Shown piece after piece: positions 1-7,903 of a stretch of 15,117 bases of DNA (positions within the stretch are counted from its first letter, which is position 1; each line of letters starts with the position of its first letter). Source of the DNA: an uncultured Bacteroidales bacterium (GTDB taxonomy: Bacteria; Bacteroidota; Bacteroidia; Bacteroidales; Tenuifilaceae). The stretch covers positions 1 through 15,117 of the forward strand of contig CALGIR010000157.1 in assembly GCA_937915475.1 (NCBI GenBank), read 5' to 3'. The translations under genes were made by a program, and so were the position numbers. Under the pieces are notes generated by a model. That model did not search any database, was not told where the DNA came from, and saw nothing but the letters and a program-made list of their open reading frames with translations.

Positions 1-774
1 AAATCCCGCAGATAAAAGGAGATATCGTCCATCCCTAACTTTTGAAGTTGTCATTTTTTTGGCTTCTTCAGCTATTAAATCTGCAATTGTCTTTTCGAGA
101 ATAGCCATTGATTTCTTTCTCTCCTCTATTTCTTTCCTTAATTGTCCTTCCGTTTGCTGCAGTGAAATGATACTTCTTTTGTATTTTTTTTCTTCTTGAG
201 ATAATTTTAAAACCTCTTTGGCTTTGCTTTGTTTAGACTCCTCCAACTCTAATTTATTATTCTGAAGATTTTGAAGCTCAAATTGGATCATTTCCTGAGT
301 TACCTTAATATCAGTAGCTTGCTTCTGCCTAAACTTAACAAACTGTTTATAAAAACGCAATCTACGGTACGCTTGATTAAAATCTTCTGAGGCAAATAAG
401 AAAACTAATATTTCCATATCAGATTTATTTTTTCGAGCAAAGCGAATGAGCTTAGCATACTCTTTTTTTAAATTTGCTAAATCATTATTTAGGCTTAAAA
501 TTAAAAGGGATTTATCTTCTATTTCCTTTAAAAGTAAATCTATTTGGTTCTGTGTATCAAAAATTAATCGGTTGCGGAGTTTTAACTGACTGCTTAAGAT
601 ATTAAGCTGATTAACAGATTCAACCCTATCCTTCTGTGTTTTCTCTAGCAGTTCGCTAGAAAAATTAAGTTCCTGTTGGGTCTTTTGCTTACGCTGTTCC
701 AACTCCTTTAGCGACTGGCTAAAAGAGGGTGTTACAAATGTAAATAGAATAAAGAAAATATTAAAATACTTCAT
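1..774 (-). CDS. EnvC-like murein hydrolase activator / M23-family protein (3' end outside window)
   Basis: The frame is open from an ATG at 774 to the left edge, giving 258 residues without a stop. The N-terminus MKYFNIFFILFTFVTPSFSQ is a typical Sec signal peptide. The rest is strongly helical and rich in K, E, Q and L (for example SLKELEQRKQKTQQEL just after the signal), as in the periplasmic coiled coil of EnvC proteins. The LytM/M23 domain expected at the C-terminus would lie beyond the edge and is not seen. EnvC proteins act in the periplasm, either activating cell-wall amidases through a degenerate M23 domain or cutting peptidoglycan themselves; which applies here cannot be told. The start overlaps the end of the DUF4292 gene by 14 bases, suggesting translational coupling as last gene of the envelope operon. 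The family call rests on the signal peptide, coiled-coil pattern and gene order. Confidence 0.8.
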   Translation of the reverse strand, partial: MKYFNIFFILFTFVTPSFSQSLKELEQRKQKTQQELNFSSELLEKTQKDRVESVNQLNILSSQLKLRNRLIFDTQNQIDLLLKEIEDKSLLILSLNNDLANLKKEYAKLIRFARKNKSDMEILVFLFASEDFNQAYRRLRFYKQFVKFRQKQATDIKVTQEMIQFELQNLQNNKLELEESKQSKAKEVLKLSQEEKKYKRSIISLQQTEGQLRKEIEERKKSMAILEKTIADLIAEEAKKMTTSKVRDGRYLLLSAGF

Positions 775-1588
775 GTTCAAGAGGTAATGGAATAACTTTA
801 ATGTTAGGAAAATCCGAAGAAACTGATATTTCGGAATTTCTTTTAATGGATTTAAAGTCAAAGTCGATACCAATTATCTGATCAAAAAAATTAAAGTCTA
901 TTTCTATTCTTTGCGGAAAACTGTTGTAGATTTCACTTCCCCAAATATAATCTAAAGAAAATATATTTTGGTTAGCCCTGGTAGAAATACTGTAACTGTT
1001 TAGTTTGCAAAATGTTTTAGAGTAATTAAAAGAAATTAAACCGGGAGAATTTATAGAATTATCGGATGACTCAATTTGTAAACTTCCTTCAACCAAACAA
1101 TCTGATTCTGTAAGAATTGATGCACCTGTGTTATAAGAAAAAAAAGGGAAGTTAGGGTCGTATAGTCCCAAAAATAAATTCTGAATAGCAATAAAATTCA
1201 CATCAAAACCCATAGCCAAACTTAGATACTGATAATCAAATGTATAACCTTTCCCTTCCTGAAGATCAAAAAAACAAATACTATCTTTTGCAAAAATACT
1301 TTTTGCTACCTTGATCCCTAATGACGTATTGAGTTGAATTATTAAAATTGAGTCCCTTACGGCATAAACAGTTGATTTTAAACTACGATAATAACCGCTA
1401 CGATCGAGACGAAAAGTACTTTTGGGTATAAAAATAGTTTTAAAAGAGCTGCTTTGTATAACCAAGGAATCCAACAGTGACATATCTGCTTGCAAACTTT
1501 CATCTTGGGAAATTTTCCCTTTAAATGTACACGAAAAAAAATTTGCAAAAACAACGAACAGTAATATATACTTGATTTTATGGAACAT
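761..1588 (-). CDS. DUF4292-family lipoprotein (LolB-like candidate)
   Basis: A 275-residue protein with a lipoprotein signal: hydrophobic residues 7-18, then a lipobox ending FFSC with the acylated Cys at 20. The stretch GIKVAKSIFAKDSICFFD (about 91-108) matches my memory of the DUF4292 core, in which a conserved GI(E/K)V motif is followed by a DS motif. Downstream is a run of amphipathic beta-strand-like segments up to the C-terminus. I recall DUF4292 as related to the LolA/LolB fold; if so, this outer-membrane lipoprotein could bind or insert lipids or lipoproteins at the inner leaflet, which is inference. There is no acidic cluster right after Cys20 of the kind that marks surface-exported Bacteroidota lipoproteins, so a periplasm-facing position is more likely. 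It overlaps the TPR gene upstream by 11 bases and the EnvC-like gene downstream by 14, so the three are probably made together. Confidence 0.8.
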   Translation of the reverse strand: MFHKIKYILLFVVFANFFSCTFKGKISQDESLQADMSLLDSLVIQSSSFKTIFIPKSTFRLDRSGYYRSLKSTVYAVRDSILIIQLNTSLGIKVAKSIFAKDSICFFDLQEGKGYTFDYQYLSLAMGFDVNFIAIQNLFLGLYDPNFPFFSYNTGASILTESDCLVEGSLQIESSDNSINSPGLISFNYSKTFCKLNSYSISTRANQNIFSLDYIWGSEIYNSFPQRIEIDFNFFDQIIGIDFDFKSIKRNSEISVSSDFPNIKVIPLPLEHEVF

Positions 1589-3290
1589 AGGTCTTTGTAT
1601 TAATCTTAATATCTAACTTTTCTGTTCCACCACCCAACTCCTTTGCTTTATCCCAATATATGAAAGCCCTTTCCTTATTTCCAGTTTTATATAAAGCGTC
1701 ACCGTAATGCTCATTAATAACGGCACTAGTACTACCATCCTTTGCTATAGCGTTTCTCAAAACGTCACGTGCCTCTTCGTACCGTTTTAGGGTAAAAAGA
1801 ATCCATCCACGGGTATCAATGTACGTGCTATTATTAGGTTCTAAGGCTACCGCTTTGGTACTCATTTCTAAAGCTTTTATGAGTTTTTTCTTATCGAGTG
1901 CCAGATAGTAAGCATAATTGTTGAGCACTCGTGAATTACTGGGGTTATGCTTCAAACTATTTTGGTAAGATTTATACATTTTCTGGCTATTTAATTGCCT
2001 GTAATGCATATCGCCTAAGGTACCGTAAAGTTCGGAAAGTTCTATTTTATCTGTTACGTTATCAATTCCATTTTTTAAGGATTGAATAGATTTATGGAAG
2101 TCTTTTTGGTCATCGTATACGATTGCCTGATAAATATAGAAAATTGATTTTTGGGGAAACAATTCAATAGCACGACTTAAAGTTATTAGCAGGTCGTCCT
2201 TATTTCCCATTGAATATTGGAAATTAACTAATTGCTCAAATTTATCAGGATTTGAGGAATCAAGATTAACAATAGTAGTGAGTATTTTTTTGGCGTTTGA
2301 AAAATTATTAGTTCTTAAATTATGTTCAAAGGCTATCTCGTTAATCAAAAGGGAGTTGGGATGGTAATGTAAACCAATTTTAATTATTGAATCAAGCTTT
2401 GATGTTCGGCTAGTATACAATGATTTATCAAAAAGTAATGGATAGAACAACCTTGCTTTCTCTTCATCACGTTGCAAAGAATCACTAAAGATTTCACTCA
2501 AAATTTTTAATGCTCTATCCTTGCTCCCAAAAGTTAATTCCTTATTATATAACTCATACTTTGCATAAATAAATTTAGGGTTACGGCTAAGTAATGTGTC
2601 AAGCACCTGCAGACCGAGTACATCGTATCCTTGAATGAAATAAATATCGCTTTGATACATTAAATAGTGAGGATTATCAGGGGAAAAAGCCAGCAATCTT
2701 AACAGCTCCTTCTTAGCGTGACTAATATTTGACCTTCTGAGAAATATTTTTAGTTTTGTTTCAACTAAACCAGGATTAAAACCATCCGTTAATTCTATTT
2801 TTTCAAGTATGCCTAACGATTGTTCTAGGCTATCGAGTTCTGCATATAAGAGTGCCAGCTGAAACTGGTTAAAATTATTTGCTGAATCAATGTTAAGAAT
2901 AGATGATTGGTTGCTTAAGGCTTTAACATACTGATTACTTTCAATGTAAAGGGCTCTTAAAAGTTCTCTATAGGTTAAATTAAGACTATCAATGGAAACC
3001 GCCCTTTCTAAATTATGAATAGCGCTATCAATGTTATTGAGTGCAACGTGCGAAAGTGCTAACTCGTAGTATATTGCATCTTTTCGAGGTTCCCTTTCTT
3101 TAGCCTTATTAAGGAAATCAATTGCTGAAGAATTGTCTCCGTAAATTCGTGCTTTAACACCATTATAGTAATACAAAAAAGGGGAAACATGCTCATAAAT
3201 TTTTCGCCTCTCTAACTTGGGGCCAAAAGAGCATCCTCCAATGAGCAAAGAAAATAAAGTAAGCAGACAAACTCGATAATAAGTTTTCAT
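1578..3290 (-). CDS. Tetratricopeptide-repeat lipoprotein
   Basis: A 570-residue protein. Residues 1-19 are a lipoprotein signal peptide ending IGGC, with Cys20 as the lipidated residue. The remainder is almost entirely helical TPR-type repeats. Clear units include AIDFLNKAKEREPRKDAIYY near the start, a segment around RVLNNYAYYLALDKKKLIKA, one with YIDTRGWILFTLKRYEEARD, and a final unit with GDALYKTGNKERAFIYWDKA. TPR arrays bind peptides or proteins, so an assembly or scaffold role at the outer membrane is plausible; no enzyme motif is visible. The gene overlaps the DUF4292 gene by 11 bases and lies 330 bases downstream of dut, the only large gap in the operon. In other Bacteroidota I recall the same TPR / DUF4292 / M23 order. 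The exact binding partner cannot be read from the sequence. Confidence 0.85.
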   Translation of the reverse strand: MKTYYRVCLLTLFSLLIGGCSFGPKLERRKIYEHVSPFLYYYNGVKARIYGDNSSAIDFLNKAKEREPRKDAIYYELALSHVALNNIDSAIHNLERAVSIDSLNLTYRELLRALYIESNQYVKALSNQSSILNIDSANNFNQFQLALLYAELDSLEQSLGILEKIELTDGFNPGLVETKLKIFLRRSNISHAKKELLRLLAFSPDNPHYLMYQSDIYFIQGYDVLGLQVLDTLLSRNPKFIYAKYELYNKELTFGSKDRALKILSEIFSDSLQRDEEKARLFYPLLFDKSLYTSRTSKLDSIIKIGLHYHPNSLLINEIAFEHNLRTNNFSNAKKILTTIVNLDSSNPDKFEQLVNFQYSMGNKDDLLITLSRAIELFPQKSIFYIYQAIVYDDQKDFHKSIQSLKNGIDNVTDKIELSELYGTLGDMHYRQLNSQKMYKSYQNSLKHNPSNSRVLNNYAYYLALDKKKLIKALEMSTKAVALEPNNSTYIDTRGWILFTLKRYEEARDVLRNAIAKDGSTSAVINEHYGDALYKTGNKERAFIYWDKAKELGGGTEKLDIKINTKTYVP

Positions 3291-3318
3291 ATGTCTATTT
3301 ATTAATTTTCAAAGGAAC

Positions 3319-3340
3319 ACCTGTCTATCGGCAGGCAGGT
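3319..3340. repeat. Dispersed palindromic repeat, copy 1
   Basis: A 22-base near-palindrome whose arms ACCTGTCT and GGCAGGT fold into an 8-pair stem (one G-T pair) around a central ATCGGC. It is the same family as the copy at 13361-13382: CCTGTCT at the left and GGCAGG at the right are shared, with differences in the centre and at the outermost bases. I recall this CCTGCCTGCCGACAGGCAGG-like unit as common between genes in many Bacteroidota, where it often creates the peptide LPxxRQ in spurious ORFs. No transposase is next to it. Confidence 0.7.
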
Positions 3341-3342
3341 AT

Positions 3343-3589
3343 GGAAAATCCATGTAGTAGTCATTCTCCTGTGTGCTAACGTCGTTAACATGAATGTTTA
3401 ATGTGTTTATAATTTGTTTTTCAATGCCCACATGCCAGCCCGACCTAGGCGTGGAACTCGCCAAAATAATCATCTTTCCTTTGTGAGAAATAATTCTCAT
3501 GTATCGTTTAATATGCTTATTTACTTATATATTTCTACTTTGGACTAGTTGACAAGGAAGTTCCATAGAGTAATCATTCTCCCTGTTTG
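3343..3589. repeat. Imperfect direct repeat pair (3343-3374 and 3556-3589)
   Basis: The first copy contains CCATGTAGTAGTCATTCTCC and the second CCATAGAGTAATCATTCTCC. Over about 31 positions roughly 25 match, with one single-base gap. Read on the minus strand they would encode ENDYYMDFP and ENDYSMELP, but the second lies in a frame that soon stops. The copies are about 213 bases apart. They may be a decayed duplication or two members of a degenerate repeat; function unknown. Confidence 0.5.
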
Positions 3590-3620
3590 AAGGTTACTAC
3601 TTTTAATGACTCATCTATAC

Positions 3621-4055
3621 CTAATTTGTTCCTGTATGCCCAAATCCACCTTCACCTCTATCGGTTTGGTTTAGCTCATTAACTGGTTCCCAGGTAATTG
3701 ACTCGTGTTTTGAAATAACCATTTGGCATATGCGCTCACCATCTTCAATAATATTAGACTCATTGCTCATATTAGCAATTATTACACCTACTTCTCCTCT
3801 ATAGTCAGCATCAATTGTACCAGGAGAATTCAACACAGTTAGACCTTTTTTAAGAGCCAATCCGCTACGGGGTCTGATCTGCGCTTCAAAACCTTCGGGC
3901 AACTCAATAAAAAGGCCAGTTGGCACCAAACTTCTCTCAAAAGGCTTAAGTATTAGCGAATTGTCTATGTTAGCTCTTAAATCCATGCCTGCACTATATC
4001 TTGTACTGTATTGCGGCAATGGATGTTTGGATTTATTAACAATTTTAATTTTCAT
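3621..4055 (-). CDS. dut: Deoxyuridine 5'-triphosphate nucleotidohydrolase (dUTPase)
   Basis: A 144-residue trimeric-type dUTPase, the usual length. It hydrolyses dUTP to dUMP and pyrophosphate in the cytoplasm, keeping uracil out of DNA and supplying dUMP for thymidylate synthesis. All five motifs are visible: AGMDLRA (22-28), RPRSGLA (61-67), GTIDADYRGEV (79-89, with the likely catalytic Asp82), GERICQMVI (106-114) and the flexible C-terminal arm RGEGGFGHTGTN (133-144), whose Arg133 and Phe close over the nucleotide. The final motif has His where many homologues have Ser (FGHTG against FGSTG), which I do not regard as inactivating. The start overlaps the end of the flippase gene by 11 bases, implying co-translation. 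Its presence inside an envelope operon appears to be a conserved linkage in this phylum and not a functional link. Confidence 0.97.
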   Translation of the reverse strand: MKIKIVNKSKHPLPQYSTRYSAGMDLRANIDNSLILKPFERSLVPTGLFIELPEGFEAQIRPRSGLALKKGLTVLNSPGTIDADYRGEVGVIIANMSNESNIIEDGERICQMVISKHESITWEPVNELNQTDRGEGGFGHTGTN

Positions 4056-5520
4056 GCTTAATAAATTGAAGTATTTGCTTGAACGAAATTTTCTCTATAA
4101 AAAATACAAAAAGTAAAAAAGTAAAAATTAATAGAACTCTAAAGGAATAAAGAACCAACTTACTGGGATAGGAAAAGAAATAACCTAATAAAAAAAGACC
4201 AATTGCCGCGAGCAAGTAAAGTAAAATCCTTTTAAAATCGTAAGGTATGGGATAATGCTTTTGTCCACCAACTATACATAAGACTGTCATAAATATATAA
4301 CATGCTAAACGAGCCACAGCTGCACCATAATATCCAATAACGGGTATTAGCGTAAAGTAAAGAATTAATGTTAGAATGGCACCTGAAAAGGTATAAAATA
4401 CACCATACCATGTTTTGTTAACTAACTTATACCATATACTAATGTTAAAAAATATTCCATAGAATAAATTCGCAAGTAAAAGTATGGGAACAACTCCTAA
4501 ACCCTCTCTAAACTCCTTACCAACTAAGTGCTGAAATATATCGGTAAATAAACCTACACTCATGAAAATTAGAAGAGTAAATACGACAAAATATTTAAGT
4601 AGATTGCTATACATTTTTTTTGAATCCTTCTGTCCCTCATTGGCAAAGAAAAACGGTTCGACTGCATACCTATACATTTGTATAAAGAGAACCATTAAAA
4701 CTGCTAGTTTTACGTTAGCTCCATAAATACCTAATTCATATAAGGGATCTTTATCGGTTGATATTAGGTGCTTTAAGAAAATTCTATCGAAAGATTCGTT
4801 GGTTGTTCCACCTAAACCACTAACGAGTAAAGGGAACGAATAAATTAGCAACTCCTTTAACCTTGCAAAACTAAAAGTTGTGGGCAAAATATCCGAAGTA
4901 AATAGCAAAAAAATAATGACTGCCGCACTACTAATGAGATTACTAATAAAAACGTACTGAATAAGCGAACCAGAAGAAGAGATGAATAAATTGCTTAGTG
5001 TTGGGTTTGCGGGGCAAATAACTATAAAAAATATATTTAAGAATACATTGATAATTACGCCAACAATTTTAATTGCCGAAAAAGTTAGAGCTCTATTCAT
5101 CAACCTGAGTTTTGCAAAAGGTATGGCACTAAAAGCATCTAATCCGATTATAGCAGCTAGATAAAAAATGTACTCTGGATTTGAAGAATATCCTAACTTT
5201 GATGAAATAGGAGCAGACAAAAAATACATTAAAACTACAAAAAAAGTACTTGTTGTTAGTAAAGAATAAAAGGCAGTGGAGTAGGTTTTATTGCTGTTTT
5301 GCTCTTTGCTAGAAAAGCGGAAAAACCCAGTCTCCATGCCATAGGTTAACAGGATTAAAAGAAGAGCCATGTAGGCATACATCTCTGTAATTATTCCATA
5401 TTCTGGTTGGTTAAAAACCCGAGTGTGAAATGGTACGAGCAAGTAATTGAGCAGCCTAGGAACAACACTACTCAAACCATAAAGGGCTGTTTGTCCTGCT
5501 AACTTCTTTATGTAGTGCAT
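4045..5520 (-). CDS. Wzx/MATE-like polysaccharide (lipid-linked oligosaccharide) flippase
   Basis: A 491-residue integral membrane protein with many hydrophobic segments, roughly 12-14 transmembrane helices from about residue 10 to the C-terminus. The N-terminal part, with a Leu-rich helix, VPRLLNYLLVPFHTRVFNQP and EYGIITEMYAY, is the classic opening of the polysaccharide biosynthesis protein family in the MOP flippase superfamily. Such proteins flip undecaprenyl-linked glycans across the inner membrane. No glycosyltransferase or polymerase gene is next to it, so the substrate cannot be deduced; in Bacteroidota this copy sits in the conserved dut neighbourhood and not in a capsule locus. It starts two bases after the patatin stop and overlaps dut by 11 bases. 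A lipid II flippase role is an alternative but less supported. Confidence 0.88.
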   Translation of the reverse strand: MHYIKKLAGQTALYGLSSVVPRLLNYLLVPFHTRVFNQPEYGIITEMYAYMALLLILLTYGMETGFFRFSSKEQNSNKTYSTAFYSLLTTSTFFVVLMYFLSAPISSKLGYSSNPEYIFYLAAIIGLDAFSAIPFAKLRLMNRALTFSAIKIVGVIINVFLNIFFIVICPANPTLSNLFISSSGSLIQYVFISNLISSAAVIIFLLFTSDILPTTFSFARLKELLIYSFPLLVSGLGGTTNESFDRIFLKHLISTDKDPLYELGIYGANVKLAVLMVLFIQMYRYAVEPFFFANEGQKDSKKMYSNLLKYFVVFTLLIFMSVGLFTDIFQHLVGKEFREGLGVVPILLLANLFYGIFFNISIWYKLVNKTWYGVFYTFSGAILTLILYFTLIPVIGYYGAAVARLACYIFMTVLCIVGGQKHYPIPYDFKRILLYLLAAIGLFLLGYFFSYPSKLVLYSFRVLLIFTFLLFVFFIEKISFKQILQFIKHEN

Positions 5521-5522
5521 AG

Positions 5523-7826
5523 CTAATAGTCTAAACCTGATCTGTTAAACAAGATATAACCAAAATTAAAAATCACAGTAAAAGGTTTATTCTCCTTTGG
5601 GTAATAATTAACCGATAAGCTGATGGGACCAATGGGCGTTTGGTAAACTAACGATGATGAAGCCATATAGCTATACTTTGGAAAATCTTGCGAATAGTAT
5701 GCTGTAAACTCTTCTTCATGCTTAAGTATTGAATTCAGTGGTTGAAATATAAATGCTTCGGTTCTAAGACTAAAGTCTGAAGAAAATTCAAAAACAGGCA
5801 TAATACCTAATCCAACATATTTATGGGCATAAAACTGGGGAAGGAAAAGAGTTTTACTATGAGGTGTTGGTTTAAAACTAGGAGAGTTTAATATTGATGA
5901 TGAGTAGTTTATAAAGAAGGGTTGATTTGAATAAGTAACATCAATATAAAAACCAAGAGAAATTCTTCGTTTTACTATGGGCAAATAACTATGATTTAGA
6001 AATTTAGCAACATACCATTTATGATTACTTTTTCCATCGAAAAAGGTTTGGCTTGTACTTCCTGGCTTATGCGTTTCAACACCACTCACCAGGTTTATAC
6101 TTAACTTTTGATAACGACCTCTGGTGGGGAACATCTTAAAATTATGTGTATTGCGCAAAAACTCCACACCTAAATTATGAAAATCAAAATATGTTTTATC
6201 AGGAAAATCATCCCTTTTAAAATTATCTACCTGATAGTATTCGTTCTCCTTGATACCACCTTTATAGCTGAAACGAATTTGAGAATTGAAACGAACAGGA
6301 AAACCTAATCGCAAATTTAAAAACCGATCCTTATTGATTAGGTATGGAGGCTTAAAATCCTCGAAAAAAGGTTCAGTATATCCGCCATAATAATCGTAGC
6401 GGTTTAAATAGGCACCTAATTGGAGATAGAAAGGAATATAAAGATTGTAATCTTGCCGAACATTGATTGATGCACTAGTATAAAATCGACCAAAATAGGA
6501 GTTTGCAGTAAAAATTGTTGCTAACCGCTGTAGTAAACGATAATTAACACCAAAATAGCCTTGGTTTAAACTGCTTGAGGAAATATTTCCCCCTAAATCA
6601 ATATTTAATATGGGTTTTAACGAAGCTTCCAATGCCAAATCGTATGCCTTTTCATTGAAATTGTAGAGGGCCTTCGGATAAATTCTATCTAAGTGACTAT
6701 CTGCAACTAACTCAAAGTAACGTCGTTCAAAATCGTAGTATTCTGTAACCAACTCCTTCTTTTTTATGGTATTTTGTATATATTTTATTTTAGGCTCATT
6801 AAGCCCATCCACAGTAATTGAGCAAAATCGAAGATCAGGCTGATCAAACACAAAATCCCTCCGTTTTTGTGCTAACTCAAAAAAACTGGTTCTTCTTGAT
6901 ACTAATAGCTTAATTGTATCCATTTTCTCCATGGTTTTCTGATACCCATAATCTGCTATTCCTCGGACATCTGAGAAATCTAAAAGAGAAATACTACCTA
7001 CGCGAGTATTTATGGTAATCCCTAAACTATCGGGAATATCAAAATCAGTTTTCGTCACAATCATATTCTCTAACTGCAGCAAGATACCTAGCTCACCTGG
7101 AGGAGGGGTATTTTGTGAAACATTACTTCCGATTAAAAAGTCGGGCGAAAACTCATCCATCATAATATCCCAGGGAAAGTTATTATACATACCCCCATCA
7201 AAAAGGGGGATACTATCAACCAAAATAGGTCGAAAGAAAAAAGGAAAGGTCATTGATGCCCTTACAGCCGAACCTAAATCGCCAGACTTAGAGATTATAG
7301 ATTTTTTATCGTAAATATCAGCAGCTATTGATCTAAAAGGAATCATCAAGCTATCAAAATTGTAATTAGCCTTAGCAATAGGAGGTGAGAATATTTGCAT
7401 AAATGCAATATCCATCTGGTGTGTTGGAATTAAATAGGAGGGAAATCTGGTTTTAGGAAGTCCTTCCTTAAAATCAAATGAAAAGCTAAACATGGTGGCA
7501 TTATCGTCTTGCTTTTTATAGTAGTATTTATATTTTTCGGGTATTATTCCCTTGCTCCATAAAAAAAATTCTTCCGATTCAAAAACTTGAATCATCTGAT
7601 CTGGCGTGTAACCAGAAGAATATAATGCACCAATAATAGAACCAATGCTCGATCCTGTAATATAATCAATGGGAATTCCATTTTCTTCTAAAGCTTTAAT
7701 AACTCCTATGTGGGCTAAGCCTTTTGCACCTCCACCACTAAGCACAAGACCAACCTGTTGCCCATGCAACAGGTTAACAACAAATATTAGTAAAACTATG
7801 AGTAAATTGCGCAATCTGTATTCCAT
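5523..7826 (-). CDS. Patatin-like phospholipase with outer-membrane beta-barrel (PlpD/type Vd-like)
   Basis: I place the start at ATG 7826 (767 residues). An in-frame TTG at 7844 would add six residues but puts an odd peptide before the signal sequence and runs into the promoter. Residues 1-22 are a Sec signal (LLIVLLIFVVNLLHGQ). The patatin domain follows: oxyanion loop GGGAKG (31-36), nucleophile elbow GSSIG (58-62, Ser60) and the second catalytic residue in DGG (Asp210). About residues 310-390 resemble a POTRA linker (SITVDGLNEPKIKYIQ). The rest is an aromatic-rich, alternating-strand barrel of Omp85/BamA type ending near NFGYILFNRSGLDY. This layout matches Pseudomonas PlpD-type autotransporters; in Bacteroidota the lipase may act on envelope phospholipids, which is inference. 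It is the first gene of the six-gene minus-strand run and ends two bases before the flippase gene. Confidence 0.92.
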   Translation of the reverse strand: MEYRLRNLLIVLLIFVVNLLHGQQVGLVLSGGGAKGLAHIGVIKALEENGIPIDYITGSSIGSIIGALYSSGYTPDQMIQVFESEEFFLWSKGIIPEKYKYYYKKQDDNATMFSFSFDFKEGLPKTRFPSYLIPTHQMDIAFMQIFSPPIAKANYNFDSLMIPFRSIAADIYDKKSIISKSGDLGSAVRASMTFPFFFRPILVDSIPLFDGGMYNNFPWDIMMDEFSPDFLIGSNVSQNTPPPGELGILLQLENMIVTKTDFDIPDSLGITINTRVGSISLLDFSDVRGIADYGYQKTMEKMDTIKLLVSRRTSFFELAQKRRDFVFDQPDLRFCSITVDGLNEPKIKYIQNTIKKKELVTEYYDFERRYFELVADSHLDRIYPKALYNFNEKAYDLALEASLKPILNIDLGGNISSSSLNQGYFGVNYRLLQRLATIFTANSYFGRFYTSASINVRQDYNLYIPFYLQLGAYLNRYDYYGGYTEPFFEDFKPPYLINKDRFLNLRLGFPVRFNSQIRFSYKGGIKENEYYQVDNFKRDDFPDKTYFDFHNLGVEFLRNTHNFKMFPTRGRYQKLSINLVSGVETHKPGSTSQTFFDGKSNHKWYVAKFLNHSYLPIVKRRISLGFYIDVTYSNQPFFINYSSSILNSPSFKPTPHSKTLFLPQFYAHKYVGLGIMPVFEFSSDFSLRTEAFIFQPLNSILKHEEEFTAYYSQDFPKYSYMASSSLVYQTPIGPISLSVNYYPKENKPFTVIFNFGYILFNRSGLDY

Positions 7827-7831
7827 GTTGG

Positions 7832-7839
7832 CAAAAATA
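7832..7839 (-). promoter_or_regulatory. Candidate -7 promoter element for the patatin operon
   Basis: On the minus strand this reads TATTTTTG, a full match to the Bacteroidota -7 consensus TAnnTTTG. It ends only five bases before the chosen ATG at 7826, so the transcript would start at or almost at the start codon and be leaderless or nearly so. No TTTG -33 box is present at the usual distance; that position is occupied by the palindrome at 7855-7871. Confidence 0.45.
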
Positions 7840-7854
7840 TACAATATTTAGCTG

Positions 7855-7871
7855 AAATACACGGTGTATTT
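7855..7871. promoter_or_regulatory. Perfect 17-bp palindrome between divergent promoters (candidate operator)
   Basis: The sequence AAATACACGGTGTATTT has two perfect 8-base arms around a single central G. It lies between the -7 elements of the two divergent genes: in the spacer of the plus-strand promoter and at the -33 position of the minus-strand promoter. An odd-centred palindrome here is the expected form of a dimeric repressor or activator site. No T-tract follows, and no gene ends here, so a terminator is unlikely. The cognate regulator is unknown. Confidence 0.5.
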
Positions 7872-7873
7872 TC

Positions 7874-7881
7874 TATTTTTG
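7874..7881 (+). promoter_or_regulatory. Candidate -7 promoter element for the cyclophilin-pheS operon
   Basis: TATTTTTG matches TAnnTTTG exactly, 22 bases before the ATG at 7904, giving a short leader of about 18 bases. Together with the following CC it forms a 10-base inverted copy (TATTTTTGCC) of the element that serves the opposite gene at 7830-7839. No clear TTTG -33 box is seen; the palindrome at 7855-7871 fills the spacer. Confidence 0.5.
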
Positions 7882-7903
7882 CCAATAATTAAAATTTGTT
7901 AAC

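Larger units (their letters stand above)
3291..3620. other. 330-base gap between dut and the TPR gene, with repeats and a doubtful small ORF
   Basis: This gap breaks an otherwise tightly packed operon. It contains a repeat hairpin at 3319-3340, an imperfect direct repeat (3343-3374 and 3556-3589), and a GC-rich hairpin at 3428-3454 (CCAC-at-GCC pairing with GGCGTGG). A minus-strand frame runs from ATG 3500 (63 codons) or ATG 3473 (54 codons, preceded by AAAGGAAAG) to a stop at 3309, but its C-terminal residues LPADRQ are simply the translation of the repeat, and I recognise no family. I regard the gap as non-coding, possibly the scar of an insertion. A weak -7-like TTCCTTTG on the minus strand at 3317-3310 might start the TPR gene separately, but no -33 element is visible. 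Confidence 0.55.

Noticed and set aside
7827..7844. Longer patatin start at TTG 7844
   Set aside because: The six added residues precede a normal signal peptide and the codon lies upstream of the -7 promoter element.
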